This document shows positions 24,959 through 31,920 of a stretch of 48,799 nucleotides of DNA, piece by piece; the first letter of the stretch is position 1, and the number at the start of each line of letters is the position of its first letter. Under the pieces are notes generated by a model. The model saw only the letters and a list, made by a program, of their open reading frames with translations. It made no database searches and was not told the origin of the DNA. Position numbers and translations under genes: made by a program. This DNA is from Deltaproteobacteria bacterium (GTDB lineage: Bacteria; Myxococcota; JACRCW01), in assembly GCA_016218805.1 (NCBI GenBank), contig JACRCW010000013.1, positions 1-48,799 of the forward strand, given 5' to 3'.

Positions 24959-27295
24959 CTACCCGCGCCGGGATCGAGGGGCAACCTTCCGGCTTGCCGT
25001 CGTGAACCGGCCCGTGACGCGGCGCGCCAGCCAGGTCCCGGCCAGCAGCGTGGCCCCCCAGGGCGCGTCGGGGTCAGCGCGGTTGGATCCCGGGCAGGCG
25101 CAGGAGGCCAGGTCCGGCACCGGCAGCGACGACGGCGGCCGGCGCCCGTGCCGCTCCAGCAGCGCCAGGTACAGCGCGGCCGACGCCGCGGCGCCGGGGC
25201 AGCCCGCGCGCGGGAGCAGGCGGGGTCGTTCGCCCGTGATGAGGGGTGCGTGGGCCATGGCGGCGCCGGCCAGCGGTCCCAGGCGCTCCACCAGGCGGTC
25301 CAGCACCGCTTCCGCGCGCGCGCGGCGGTCATCATCCCTGCGCGAGGCCACCAGCAGCTGCCAGGCCACCAGCGGGAACAGCGCCACGGTGTCACCCCGG
25401 CCCTCCAGCGCCGCTTCCGCGCGGGTCAGCGCGTGGTCCAGCAGCGCCTCCCGGAGCACCGGGTCGTCCCGCAACGCGCCCGCGTGCCCCAGCGCCAGCG
25501 CCAGCGCATGCAGCCGCATGGCGGCCGGATCAGCGGTGTGCAGCAGCGCGTCCACCCCGGCGGACACCTGCAGGGCACGCTCCTCCGCGGCGCGGGCGCG
25601 GTCCCCGTCACCCAGCGCGCGCATCAGCCCCGGGGCTTCACTGAGGGCCAGCAGCACGCTGGCCGCCTGCCACAGGTCCTGCACTGGCCCGTGCCGGTCC
25701 CACGAATCACCCGCGCACGGCAGACCCCTCGCGCTGTCATGGCAGGCCAGCAGCGCGTCCAGCGCGCGCGGGGCGGTGAGCCGGACGCCGCGCAGCCCGG
25801 AGGCCGGGTCCGCCAGCTCCACCGTGGTCAGCGCGCGCCCGGCGGTGCGGGCATCCGCGTACAGGCCCCAGGCCTGGCCATCCACGGGCAGCAGGCCAAA
25901 CGAGGCATCCTCCCCGTCGGTGTAGAATCCGCCCGCCGTGGTGCCGGCGCGGCCGGAGTCATCCGGGAACAGCCGCTGCCAGGCCCCCCAGCGCACCCGC
26001 CCGTCCACCGCACGCCCCAACTGGGCCGCCTGGCCCAGCGCCAGGTCCACCAGCGCGCCGTCGGTGGGCCGCGCCACGCCGCCAAACGGCTGCGTGTCCA
26101 CCCAGGCAACGGTGGCGCCCGTATCCCTGTCAGTCAGGGCCGCCAGGTTGATGAGCGCGCGCAGCGCGGCCGCGCGCGGGGCCGCCAGCTCCGTGTCCGG
26201 CAGGGCCACGTCGGGAAGGAGTGCGGAGGCCTCCTGTTCGGCGCGGTCCCGCGCCACCTGGATGGGCTCAGCCCGCGCGGCGGACAGCGTGGCCAGTGAC
26301 GCGGACGGCGTGGTCCCCAGCGCCACATAGAACGCCACTTCCGACACGCCGGAGGGCGCCAGCGCCGCCAGCACCGCCAGGGTGTGGTCCCCGCCCCACA
26401 GCCCGTTGCCGGACAGGGCGCCGTCCGCAACGTCCGCCCAGGCATCACGCGGGCGCAGGATGCCGGCGCCGTCATCCGAGGCGCCGACGTGGATCTGCGC
26501 GCTGCGGTCCGATCCCAGCGCCAGAGCCACGGCGCCCAGCGCGTCCATGCCGTCCAGCAGCGTCGGCCCGGCCGTCTGTGTGCCCGCCGCGGCGCGCAGG
26601 ATCTCCGCCGCCCGGGTGCGGTGCCACGGCGCCGGCGCCACGGACACCACCGCGCGCGCGTCCGGCGCCACCGCGGCCGCAAATCCATTGGGCTCCGCGG
26701 CATCCGGGTTGTCATTGACCACGTCATCCACCGGCCAGCCCGGCGTGCGGTGGGCGTGGGGCGCCGGGTGCGCCAGCAGGAACGCCGCCACGCTGGTGGA
26801 CGGGCGCAGCGGGGTCACCTCCAGGCGCAGCAGCAGCACGTCCCGCGCGGGGTCCACCCAGGCCTCCTGCAGCAGCTCCACGTCGTCGTTGCGCACCCGC
26901 AGGCACACCACGGGCGAAGTATCCGACCGCCACACGGCCTCCGCCCGCGTCCACGCAGCATCGTCCAGCGTCCAGGCGCGCGTGCCCATGGCGTCGGAAA
27001 CCACCACCCCCGCCACCATGCCATCCGTACGCGCGGCGCCCAGCCGGGGAAGCGCCCGCGGGTCCGCGCCCGCCGCGGAACCGCGCGCCGTGACGTGGCG
27101 GAGCTGGTCAAAGTGCCCCGGCGTGGGCCAGCGAAGCGCGGTGAACGCACCGTCGGCGGCCAGGCTCACCGCCAGGTGACCGTTGCCCAGCAGCGCTTCG
27201 CCGCGGGAGGGGCCGTCACGGCGCTCCAGTGCATCTGGCGCAACCTGCCCCAGCAGGCCCAGCGCCAGCGCTGCGGCGGGGACCCACCCCGTCAT
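24959..27295 (-). CDS. GH15-like (six-hairpin glycosidase fold) exported protein
   Basis: 778 residues. A short signal peptide (WVPAAALALGLLGQVAPDAL) is followed by an N-terminal beta-sandwich region (LGNGHLAVSLAADGAFTALRW) like that of glucoamylase/glucodextranase (GH15) proteins. A helical half has LRALINLAALTDRDTGATVAW and GGVARPTDGALVDLALGQAA, which match the position and shape of the GH15 motif around WPRDGAL but with changed residues. I cannot point to both catalytic Glu residues, so activity is uncertain. It may be a degenerate or substrate-shifted hydrolase. The ATG overlaps the HAD phosphatase stop (ATGA), giving a two-gene unit consistent with glucan or sugar-phosphate use. Confidence 0.6.
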   Translation of the reverse strand: MTGWVPAAALALGLLGQVAPDALERRDGPSRGEALLGNGHLAVSLAADGAFTALRWPTPGHFDQLRHVTARGSAAGADPRALPRLGAARTDGMVAGVVVSDAMGTRAWTLDDAAWTRAEAVWRSDTSPVVCLRVRNDDVELLQEAWVDPARDVLLLRLEVTPLRPSTSVAAFLLAHPAPHAHRTPGWPVDDVVNDNPDAAEPNGFAAAVAPDARAVVSVAPAPWHRTRAAEILRAAAGTQTAGPTLLDGMDALGAVALALGSDRSAQIHVGASDDGAGILRPRDAWADVADGALSGNGLWGGDHTLAVLAALAPSGVSEVAFYVALGTTPSASLATLSAARAEPIQVARDRAEQEASALLPDVALPDTELAAPRAAALRALINLAALTDRDTGATVAWVDTQPFGGVARPTDGALVDLALGQAAQLGRAVDGRVRWGAWQRLFPDDSGRAGTTAGGFYTDGEDASFGLLPVDGQAWGLYADARTAGRALTTVELADPASGLRGVRLTAPRALDALLACHDSARGLPCAGDSWDRHGPVQDLWQAASVLLALSEAPGLMRALGDGDRARAAEERALQVSAGVDALLHTADPAAMRLHALALALGHAGALRDDPVLREALLDHALTRAEAALEGRGDTVALFPLVAWQLLVASRRDDDRRARAEAVLDRLVERLGPLAGAAMAHAPLITGERPRLLPRAGCPGAAASAALYLALLERHGRRPPSSLPVPDLASCACPGSNRADPDAPWGATLLAGTWLARRVTGRFTTASRKVAPRSRRG

Positions 27296-27945
27296 GCCGC
27301 CCCCAGCAGGCCCAGCACGCGCTCCGCCACGCCGGACAGCGTCTGCTCCAGAGCAATCCCCCGCCCGGCCAGCCCCGCCCCGCGGTCCATCCCGTGCGCC
27401 ACCCCCACAAACCGCGCCCCAAAAGCCAACGCCGTCTCCAGGTCCACCACGCTGTCACCCACCATCACCGTTGACGACGGCCCCGCCGGGGCCACCGCCG
27501 CCGCCAGCATCTGCGGCGCCGGCTTGTGGGGTACGCCCTCCGTGGCGCCGCGGATGCGTTCCAACAGCGGCGCCAGCCCCAGCAGTTCCAGCACGCGCAC
27601 GGAGACTTCGTGGGGCTTGTTGGTGACCACCACGCGGCGCACACCGCGCTCTCCCAGCCGCCGCAGCGCGTCCGCCGCGCCCGGGTACACCGAAGACGAC
27701 ACCACCGGACGCTCCAGGTACCGCCGCCGGAAGCCGGCCAGCACCTGCGCGGCCACGTCATCTCCGGCGCCCTGGGTCACGCGCTGCACCAGGTTGGCGG
27801 CGCCGCGGCCAATGAAGGGCCGGATGGTCTCCTCCGGCAGTGGCGCGCGCCCGGCGTCAGACAGCGCGCCGTTGACGTGCAGACAGATGTCCGCCGCCGT
27901 GTCCACCAGCGTGCCGTCCAGGTCAAACGCGGCGACGCCGGCCAC
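27292..27945 (-). CDS. HAD-family phosphatase (phosphoglycolate phosphatase-like)
   Basis: 217 residues. All four HAD motifs are visible: DLDGTLVDT (residues 8-16, nucleophile Asp8), VVTNKP (motif II), Lys in HKPAP (motif III) and GDSVVDLE (motif IV). The helical cap after motif I fits the Gph/PGMB subfamily. Substrates are small phosphorylated metabolites such as phosphoglycolate or sugar phosphates. The GTG start at 27945 follows the lipoprotein stop by 9 nt with GAGG just upstream, and the 3' end overlaps the GH15-like gene, so the three genes probably share a transcript. Confidence 0.88.
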   Translation of the reverse strand: MAGVAAFDLDGTLVDTAADICLHVNGALSDAGRAPLPEETIRPFIGRGAANLVQRVTQGAGDDVAAQVLAGFRRRYLERPVVSSSVYPGAADALRRLGERGVRRVVVTNKPHEVSVRVLELLGLAPLLERIRGATEGVPHKPAPQMLAAAVAPAGPSSTVMVGDSVVDLETALAFGARFVGVAHGMDRGAGLAGRGIALEQTLSGVAERVLGLLGAA

Positions 27946-27954
27946 AGTGATGCC

Positions 27955-28845
27955 TCAGGTGCAGTCGCTGTTGCCTGCGGACAGCGGGCTGCACTTGCAG
28001 ACCTTCATGGTCTGGCCCACCCGTGTCAGGCGTGGCGCGCTCACGTCAGATTTGAAGATGATCTTGTTGTCCAGGAAGCCGGACGCATCCTTCTGGGCGC
28101 CCTGCCGCCATGGGCCAATGCTTTCGCTCACCTGACAGACGAACCCAAGCGGGTGGTAGTACAGTTGCACGACGTGCAGATAGGTCGGCTCGGATGGCTC
28201 CAGGAAGCCCGCACGCATCTTCCGCTCCGCCTGGCTCACGTCAAAGTCGGGCTCGGAATCCAGCGTGCGCACAAACTCCTGGAAACGGTTGGCCGCCAGG
28301 TCCCACTTGGTGAAGTCAAAGAACGGGTAGCTGGTGGCGGTGGGCGCGGCGGTAAACGCCTCCGTGGTGTCAAAGCTGCGGACCGCCGCCGGATTGAGGC
28401 GCGCGCCCAACTGCTGGTCCCACGGGCCGTACTTGGTGAACCACAGCTTGGAAAGCGACTGAAACGCGGTGCCGTCATCACCCTTCTTGTCGGCGACCTC
28501 CCAGTAATACTCGGCGGAGACCTTCCAGGAGTTACTGGAATCGTCCAGCGTCGCGCCGGGCGCCTTCACCGTGTATTCGGAATTCCACACAACACTCTGC
28601 TCGGTGATGCCCTGGCACTCCGCCATGGGCTCCAGGGTCTCGTTGCAGTAGGTGACGTTGTTGACGGCGTACCGCAGGTTGTCACCCGGCTTGAGGGGGA
28701 ACTCGGGGGGCGGCGGGTCGTGGCCCGCGTCCTCGGGCGGCGGGTTGCCGGCGTCCGGGATGAGGCCCAGGACGTCGCGGTTGCACTCGCAACCCACCAG
28801 GGCAAGGCCAACCAGGGACGGGACGAGGAGGCGACGCGGATTCAT
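27955..28845 (-). CDS. Lipoprotein of unknown function
   Basis: 296 residues with a clear lipobox: LVGLALVGC, then an Asp/Pro-rich linker (PDAGNPPPEDAGHDPPPPEF), typical of myxobacterial surface lipoproteins. The mature part has about five Cys, including a C-terminal CKCSPLSAG, and aromatic strand-rich segments (SAEYYWEVADKKG, YLHVVQLYYHPLGF). No enzymatic motif is visible. The start is the ATG at 28845; a GTG 3 nt upstream is also possible, and GGAG lies at a suitable distance. A TTGGAG-17-TAGCGT promoter lies 49-77 bp upstream. It heads the run with the HAD and GH15-like genes. Confidence 0.8.
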   Translation of the reverse strand: MNPRRLLVPSLVGLALVGCECNRDVLGLIPDAGNPPPEDAGHDPPPPEFPLKPGDNLRYAVNNVTYCNETLEPMAECQGITEQSVVWNSEYTVKAPGATLDDSSNSWKVSAEYYWEVADKKGDDGTAFQSLSKLWFTKYGPWDQQLGARLNPAAVRSFDTTEAFTAAPTATSYPFFDFTKWDLAANRFQEFVRTLDSEPDFDVSQAERKMRAGFLEPSEPTYLHVVQLYYHPLGFVCQVSESIGPWRQGAQKDASGFLDNKIIFKSDVSAPRLTRVGQTMKVCKCSPLSAGNSDCT

Positions 28846-28893
28846 CACGGCTTGCTCCGTCAGGGCACCGGGCTTCCCCGGCGCGGACGCCGC

Positions 28894-28922
28894 ACGCTAG
28901 CCGCTCCCCGCCCGGCCTCCAA
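28894..28922 (-). promoter_or_regulatory. Sigma-70-like promoter for the lipoprotein-HAD-GH15 unit
   Basis: On the minus strand, TTGGAG (28917-28922) and TAGCGT (28894-28899) are separated by exactly 17 bp, giving a predicted start ~40 nt before the ATG. The -10 lies within the 11-mer CGCACGCTAGC that also occurs upstream of the 30-heme lipoprotein gene (13915-13925). Confidence 0.45.
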
Positions 28923-28994
28923 ACCGCTCCCGCCCACCGCGCCGCTGTGCCATGCTCACGGTGTCCCCAACGCGGGACGGGTGGGGTCATCATC

Positions 28995-29804
28995 GTGGGC
29001 GTCGCGGTCTTCCGCAGCATGCTGGGACTGTTGGCCACCGCCGCGTGGGCCACGCTGGCGCTGCTGCTCCGGCCGTTCTTCCGCCGCAGCGTGGCGGTCC
29101 TGCAGCCGCTCTGGGCCCGGACCGTGCTGCGCCTGGCAGGCGTCCGCGTGTCCGTCCACCCGCGTGCTCCGGTGCACGGACCCGTGGTGTACGCGGCCAA
29201 CCACCAGAGCGGCCTGGACATCCTGGTCCTCATTGGCTGCATGCCGGACAGCGTGCGGTTTGTGGCCAAGCGGGAGATGGCCAACGCGCCCTTCACGGGC
29301 TGGTGCATGCGCGCGGCGGATTACGTGTTCATTGACCGGTCCAACAGCGCGCGGGCCATTGAGAGCCTCAAGGCGGCGGCTGCGGACCTCCGGAGCGGCG
29401 GCCGCAGCCTGGTCATGTTCCCGGAAGGCACTCGCTACCACCCGGGCGAACTGGGGCCGTTCAAGATGGGCGCGTTCCATCTGGCGCTGCAGGCGGGAGT
29501 TCCGCTGGTCCCGGTGGGGCTGCGTGGCACCGGGGACCTGATGGAGCGGCGTAGCCTGATGTGCCGGGCAGGCAGCGTGGAACTGCACGTGGGTGAACCC
29601 GTGGACCCGGCGGCCTGGGTGGGACGGGAGAAGGAGCTGCGGGACCACGTCCGCCGGCAGGTGCGTGAACTGGCCGGCCCCACGGCGGCGCGGGACGCCT
29701 CCCAGGCGGCGGTGGCGGACGCGCGGGCGGAACGGCCGGAGCGGCGCGGCAGCGCCCAACGGGTGCACGGAGGGGTGAAAGACCGGCAGGGTTGGGTGCA
29801 GTGA
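28995..29804 (+). CDS. 1-acyl-sn-glycerol-3-phosphate acyltransferase (PlsC-type)
   Basis: 269 residues. The acyltransferase motifs are present: NHQSGLD (H70 to D75, the HX4D catalytic motif) and FPEGTR (142-147), with the usual spacing, and a hydrophobic N-terminal segment (MLGLLATAAWATLALLL). It would acylate lysophosphatidic acid to phosphatidic acid at the inner membrane. The C-terminal ~50 residues after the core are charged and probably disordered. The GTG at 28995 has GGGG-rich sequence upstream; an internal ATG near 29020 is an alternative. It is divergent from the lipoprotein gene and converges with the Toprim-like gene across a 19-bp gap. Confidence 0.88.
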   Translation: MGVAVFRSMLGLLATAAWATLALLLRPFFRRSVAVLQPLWARTVLRLAGVRVSVHPRAPVHGPVVYAANHQSGLDILVLIGCMPDSVRFVAKREMANAPFTGWCMRAADYVFIDRSNSARAIESLKAAAADLRSGGRSLVMFPEGTRYHPGELGPFKMGAFHLALQAGVPLVPVGLRGTGDLMERRSLMCRAGSVELHVGEPVDPAAWVGREKELRDHVRRQVRELAGPTAARDASQAAVADARAERPERRGSAQRVHGGVKDRQGWVQ

Positions 29805-29823
29805 AGGTGGGGCCGCCGCGACG

Positions 29824-30366
29824 TCAAATCCGACGCAGTTCGGCGTCCGCCGCCTGAAGCGACGGGGGACAACAACCGGGCGCGTCCTGCCGGTGGGTGT
29901 GTAGCCGTCCGCCTGCCGCCACCGCCTCGTCCAACGCCCGCTGCCGCTCCCAACGCACTGGCCCGGCCTCCAACTCCTGCGTTTGGTGGTTGATGTGCCG
30001 CGCCCAGGTCTCGTGTTCCCACTTGGGGATGATGAATGCCTCCGGAGCGTTGGGCGGGCGCGGGGCGACCCTGCGCGTCACAAGTGCATCCTCCAGTTGC
30101 TGGCGCCGCTGTTGGACCGACAACTCATCAGCGTCTGTCATGGCAATGAAGCCTTTGATGAGGTGGCTGGCCTTCTTGGCACGGAACGCCCTCAGGTGGT
30201 CCGCAACATTGGCCGTGACCCATTGCTTCCCGGAGCCTTGCCCTTTGGGTGCGATGATCGTCTTGATCTCCCGCATGTCGACGCTGCGCGACTTGAGCCA
30301 CTGTTCGATCATCCGCGCCCCGGCGACATCCTCGGCGAGGATCCAGTAGCGCGCCGTTGTGGCCAT
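29824..30366 (-). CDS. Toprim-like nuclease subunit of a two-gene ATPase-Toprim system
   Basis: 180 residues. Glu12 in the first strand-helix unit (YWILAEDVAGARMIEQWL) and the motif TDADE (Asp78, Asp80, Glu81) match the metal site of Toprim/OLD-family nucleases. WEHETW (116-121) is reminiscent of a conserved patch in DUF4276/DUF4435-type proteins. The ATG overlaps the ATPase stop as TGATG (a GTG at 30369 would overlap as GTGA). Toprim proteins paired with ABC-type ATPases occur in PARIS (AriA/AriB), OLD-type and RloAB/AbiL-like phage defence. It may cut nucleic acid when its ATPase senses infection; this is inference. GC is visibly lower than in flanking genes. Confidence 0.7.
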   Translation of the reverse strand: MATTARYWILAEDVAGARMIEQWLKSRSVDMREIKTIIAPKGQGSGKQWVTANVADHLRAFRAKKASHLIKGFIAMTDADELSVQQRRQQLEDALVTRRVAPRPPNAPEAFIIPKWEHETWARHINHQTQELEAGPVRWERQRALDEAVAAGGRLHTHRQDAPGCCPPSLQAADAELRRI

Positions 30367-31460
30367 CACTCAATCCCAAGTTTCACGGCGTCCGCCGGCG
30401 CGATCCCCTCGTTGGGGTCCGGGCGCCGGATGGTGGACGGGCCAAGCCGGCTTCGCTCGATGATGAATCCATGCACAGCCCACAGCCTGTTGATCACCTC
30501 CGGATGGTGCGAGGCCACGATGACCTGGATGCGCCCCTTTTCGGTCGCCTCCTCCACCTTCATCAGCCACGGCTGGATCTCCGTCAGCGCGAGGAAGTTG
30601 TCGGGCTCATCAATGAGGAGCGTTGCGCCCTCTGGTGCGAATTCCAACAACGCATGCAGGGCGATGAGCGTCCGCTGTCCCTCGGAAAGCTCCTCCAGCG
30701 CAAACTCTGCCACCTTCCCGTCATCAAGCGTAAAGCGCGCAAAGAGGGCCTTGGTCTCCCGCCCCGCCTTGTCCAGGTTCAATGACACGAAACCGTCGAG
30801 AACGCCGCGCAACTCCTGATTGAGACGGGCCACCTTCTCCGAATCGCCACTGGCAGCGCGGTACCAGGAGACGAAGTTTGCCAGGCGCGGATCCGGTTCA
30901 TCCGCCTCCTTTTGGCTGTCGCTGCTCATGCCGAACGGATTGGGCTGGATGTGCCAAGCCCGCGCGAGCCAGTTCTTGAAGGCGGTCAGCTTCGTGTTGG
31001 AGGGGCCCTCCGGGATGGGTGACAGCGCTGAACGTGCGCGGTCGACCGACAAGCTCGGCCCGGCACTGCCGTCGTCATGGAACAGCTGTGCATGGCCCTC
31101 CGTACATTCAAACAGCCGCCCGCCTTGGACCTTCTCAAGCACCTCCCGCTGCACGAACGGATTGCCGCCCTTTACATGGTGGTCAATCTGGAGACGGTAG
31201 GACAGCAGTTCTCCTCCGATGTCCACCTCCAGCGCGTAGGTCTGGAGCGCTCGCCCTGTCCCGATGGAAAGGTGGGCTCCGGGGAAGACCCTGGTCGCAG
31301 TCTCGCCCTTGCAGACCAGCGAGCGCACCTTGCCCAGCGCCTCAAAGAGCGACGACTTTCCGGCGCCGTTGCGTCCTTCCAGAAGTGACAGCGGCGGTAC
31401 CGCGTCCCAGCTGAAGTTCACGAGGCCGCGGTCACCATCCACAAACAACTTCCGCAACAT
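30366..31460 (-). CDS. AAA/ABC-type ATPase of a Toprim-linked two-gene system
   Basis: 364 residues. It has Walker A GRNGAGKS (29-36), an ABC-like signature LSEGQR (about 257), Walker B LLIDEPDN (about 277) and a switch His in ASHHPEV. It resembles the AAA_15/AAA_21 or OLD-type ATPase used in PARIS, RloA and AbiL systems. No Toprim domain is fused; the partner is the next gene, overlapped TGATG. The ATG at 31460 has GGAGG 5 nt upstream, better than the upstream start. In related systems the ATPase cages the nuclease until it detects a phage trigger. About 58-60% GC in sampled lines versus ~78% nearby suggests recent acquisition. Confidence 0.8.
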   Translation of the reverse strand: MLRKLFVDGDRGLVNFSWDAVPPLSLLEGRNGAGKSSLFEALGKVRSLVCKGETATRVFPGAHLSIGTGRALQTYALEVDIGGELLSYRLQIDHHVKGGNPFVQREVLEKVQGGRLFECTEGHAQLFHDDGSAGPSLSVDRARSALSPIPEGPSNTKLTAFKNWLARAWHIQPNPFGMSSDSQKEADEPDPRLANFVSWYRAASGDSEKVARLNQELRGVLDGFVSLNLDKAGRETKALFARFTLDDGKVAEFALEELSEGQRTLIALHALLEFAPEGATLLIDEPDNFLALTEIQPWLMKVEEATEKGRIQVIVASHHPEVINRLWAVHGFIIERSRLGPSTIRRPDPNEGIAPADAVKLGIE

Positions 31461-31592
31461 GGATGCCTCCACTCCTGCACTCCGCGGTGTTGCCTGGGGA
31501 ACGTGCCCCACGCAACGGCCGCGGGCGGTTGCCGGCCACGCCGGGAGGCAAACGGGGCCACCGGCAGTTGGGCAGGGAGGTCGCGCGTTTCC

Positions 31593-31765
31593 GGGCGGGT
31601 AGCAACATCCAACCGTGGGCGCCTGACTCCCGCCGGGAAAAGCGCCGCCGGGCGGGCCTTGAGCGGTTCAAAGGCTCGCTTCCAGGGATTGGCGGGTTTC
31701 GACGGCCTTTGTCGTCATGACCGGACCTTGCGATGGTCACTTCCATCGCGTCAAGGGCGGGTAGC
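31593..31765. repeat. Direct repeat pair GGGCGGGTAGC
   Basis: The 11-mer occurs at 31593-31603 and 31755-31765, both perfect. It lies in the non-coding region beside the ATPase-Toprim pair, 162 bp apart, and is not part of a regular array. Confidence 0.5.
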
Positions 31766-31845
31766 CGCGACGAAACCCGCCGTTCATTGGTCCACCGGCG
31801 GGCGTCACGTCGCCAGGCGATGCGCACAGCTCGCCGCCGGGCGGG
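31643..31845. repeat. Direct repeat pair CGCCGCCGGGCGGG
   Basis: The perfect 14-mer is at 31643-31656 and 31832-31845. Its offset from the 11-mer repeat differs between copies (50 versus 77 bp), so if the two sets arose by duplication the copies have diverged. Such GC-rich words can also recur by chance in this genome. Confidence 0.45.
31691..31781. repeat. Nested inverted repeats around a 69-bp loop
   Basis: The outer arms GGCGGGTTTCG (31691-31701) and CGAAACCCGCC (31771-31781) are perfect over 11 bp. The loop contains GCGATGG/CCATCGC with a 6-nt loop. This could be a structured RNA or a recombination/regulatory site. No gene lies inside it. Confidence 0.5.
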
Positions 31846-31920
31846 GTGAATCAGCCCTTCGCTGCCAAGCCCCGGGCTTTGACAGCGGCAGCCGCCGGCC
31901 AACGGTGATACGAAGGCCGC

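Larger units (their letters stand above)
31461..31920. other. 460-bp non-coding, repeat-rich region upstream of the ATPase-Toprim pair
   Basis: No gene is convincing here. The segment separates the divergent ATPase and response-regulator genes and holds two pairs of direct repeats (11 and 14 bp) and several nested inverted repeats, including GGCGGGTTTCG/CGAAACCCGCC (31691-31701 and 31771-31781), GCGATGG/CCATCGC inside it, and CCCGCCG/CGGCGGG just after. A TTGACA (31879-31884) precedes the response regulator gene but is 22 bp from GATACG. It could hold a structured RNA, the promoters of both genes, or the edge of the acquired segment. Confidence 0.55.

Noticed and set aside
31640..31700. tRNA or tmRNA remnant as an integration site (GGTTCAAA seen)
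   Set aside because: No acceptor stem or anticodon arm can be formed, so I saw no attachment site.
31432..31902. A minus-strand open frame in the repeat-rich gap
   Set aside because: Arg/Pro-rich, overlaps hairpins, and the better supported ATPase start with GGAGG lies at 31460.
31501..31920. CRISPR array or retron RNA
   Set aside because: The direct repeats are only two copies each and unevenly spaced, and there are no cas or reverse-transcriptase genes in the window.
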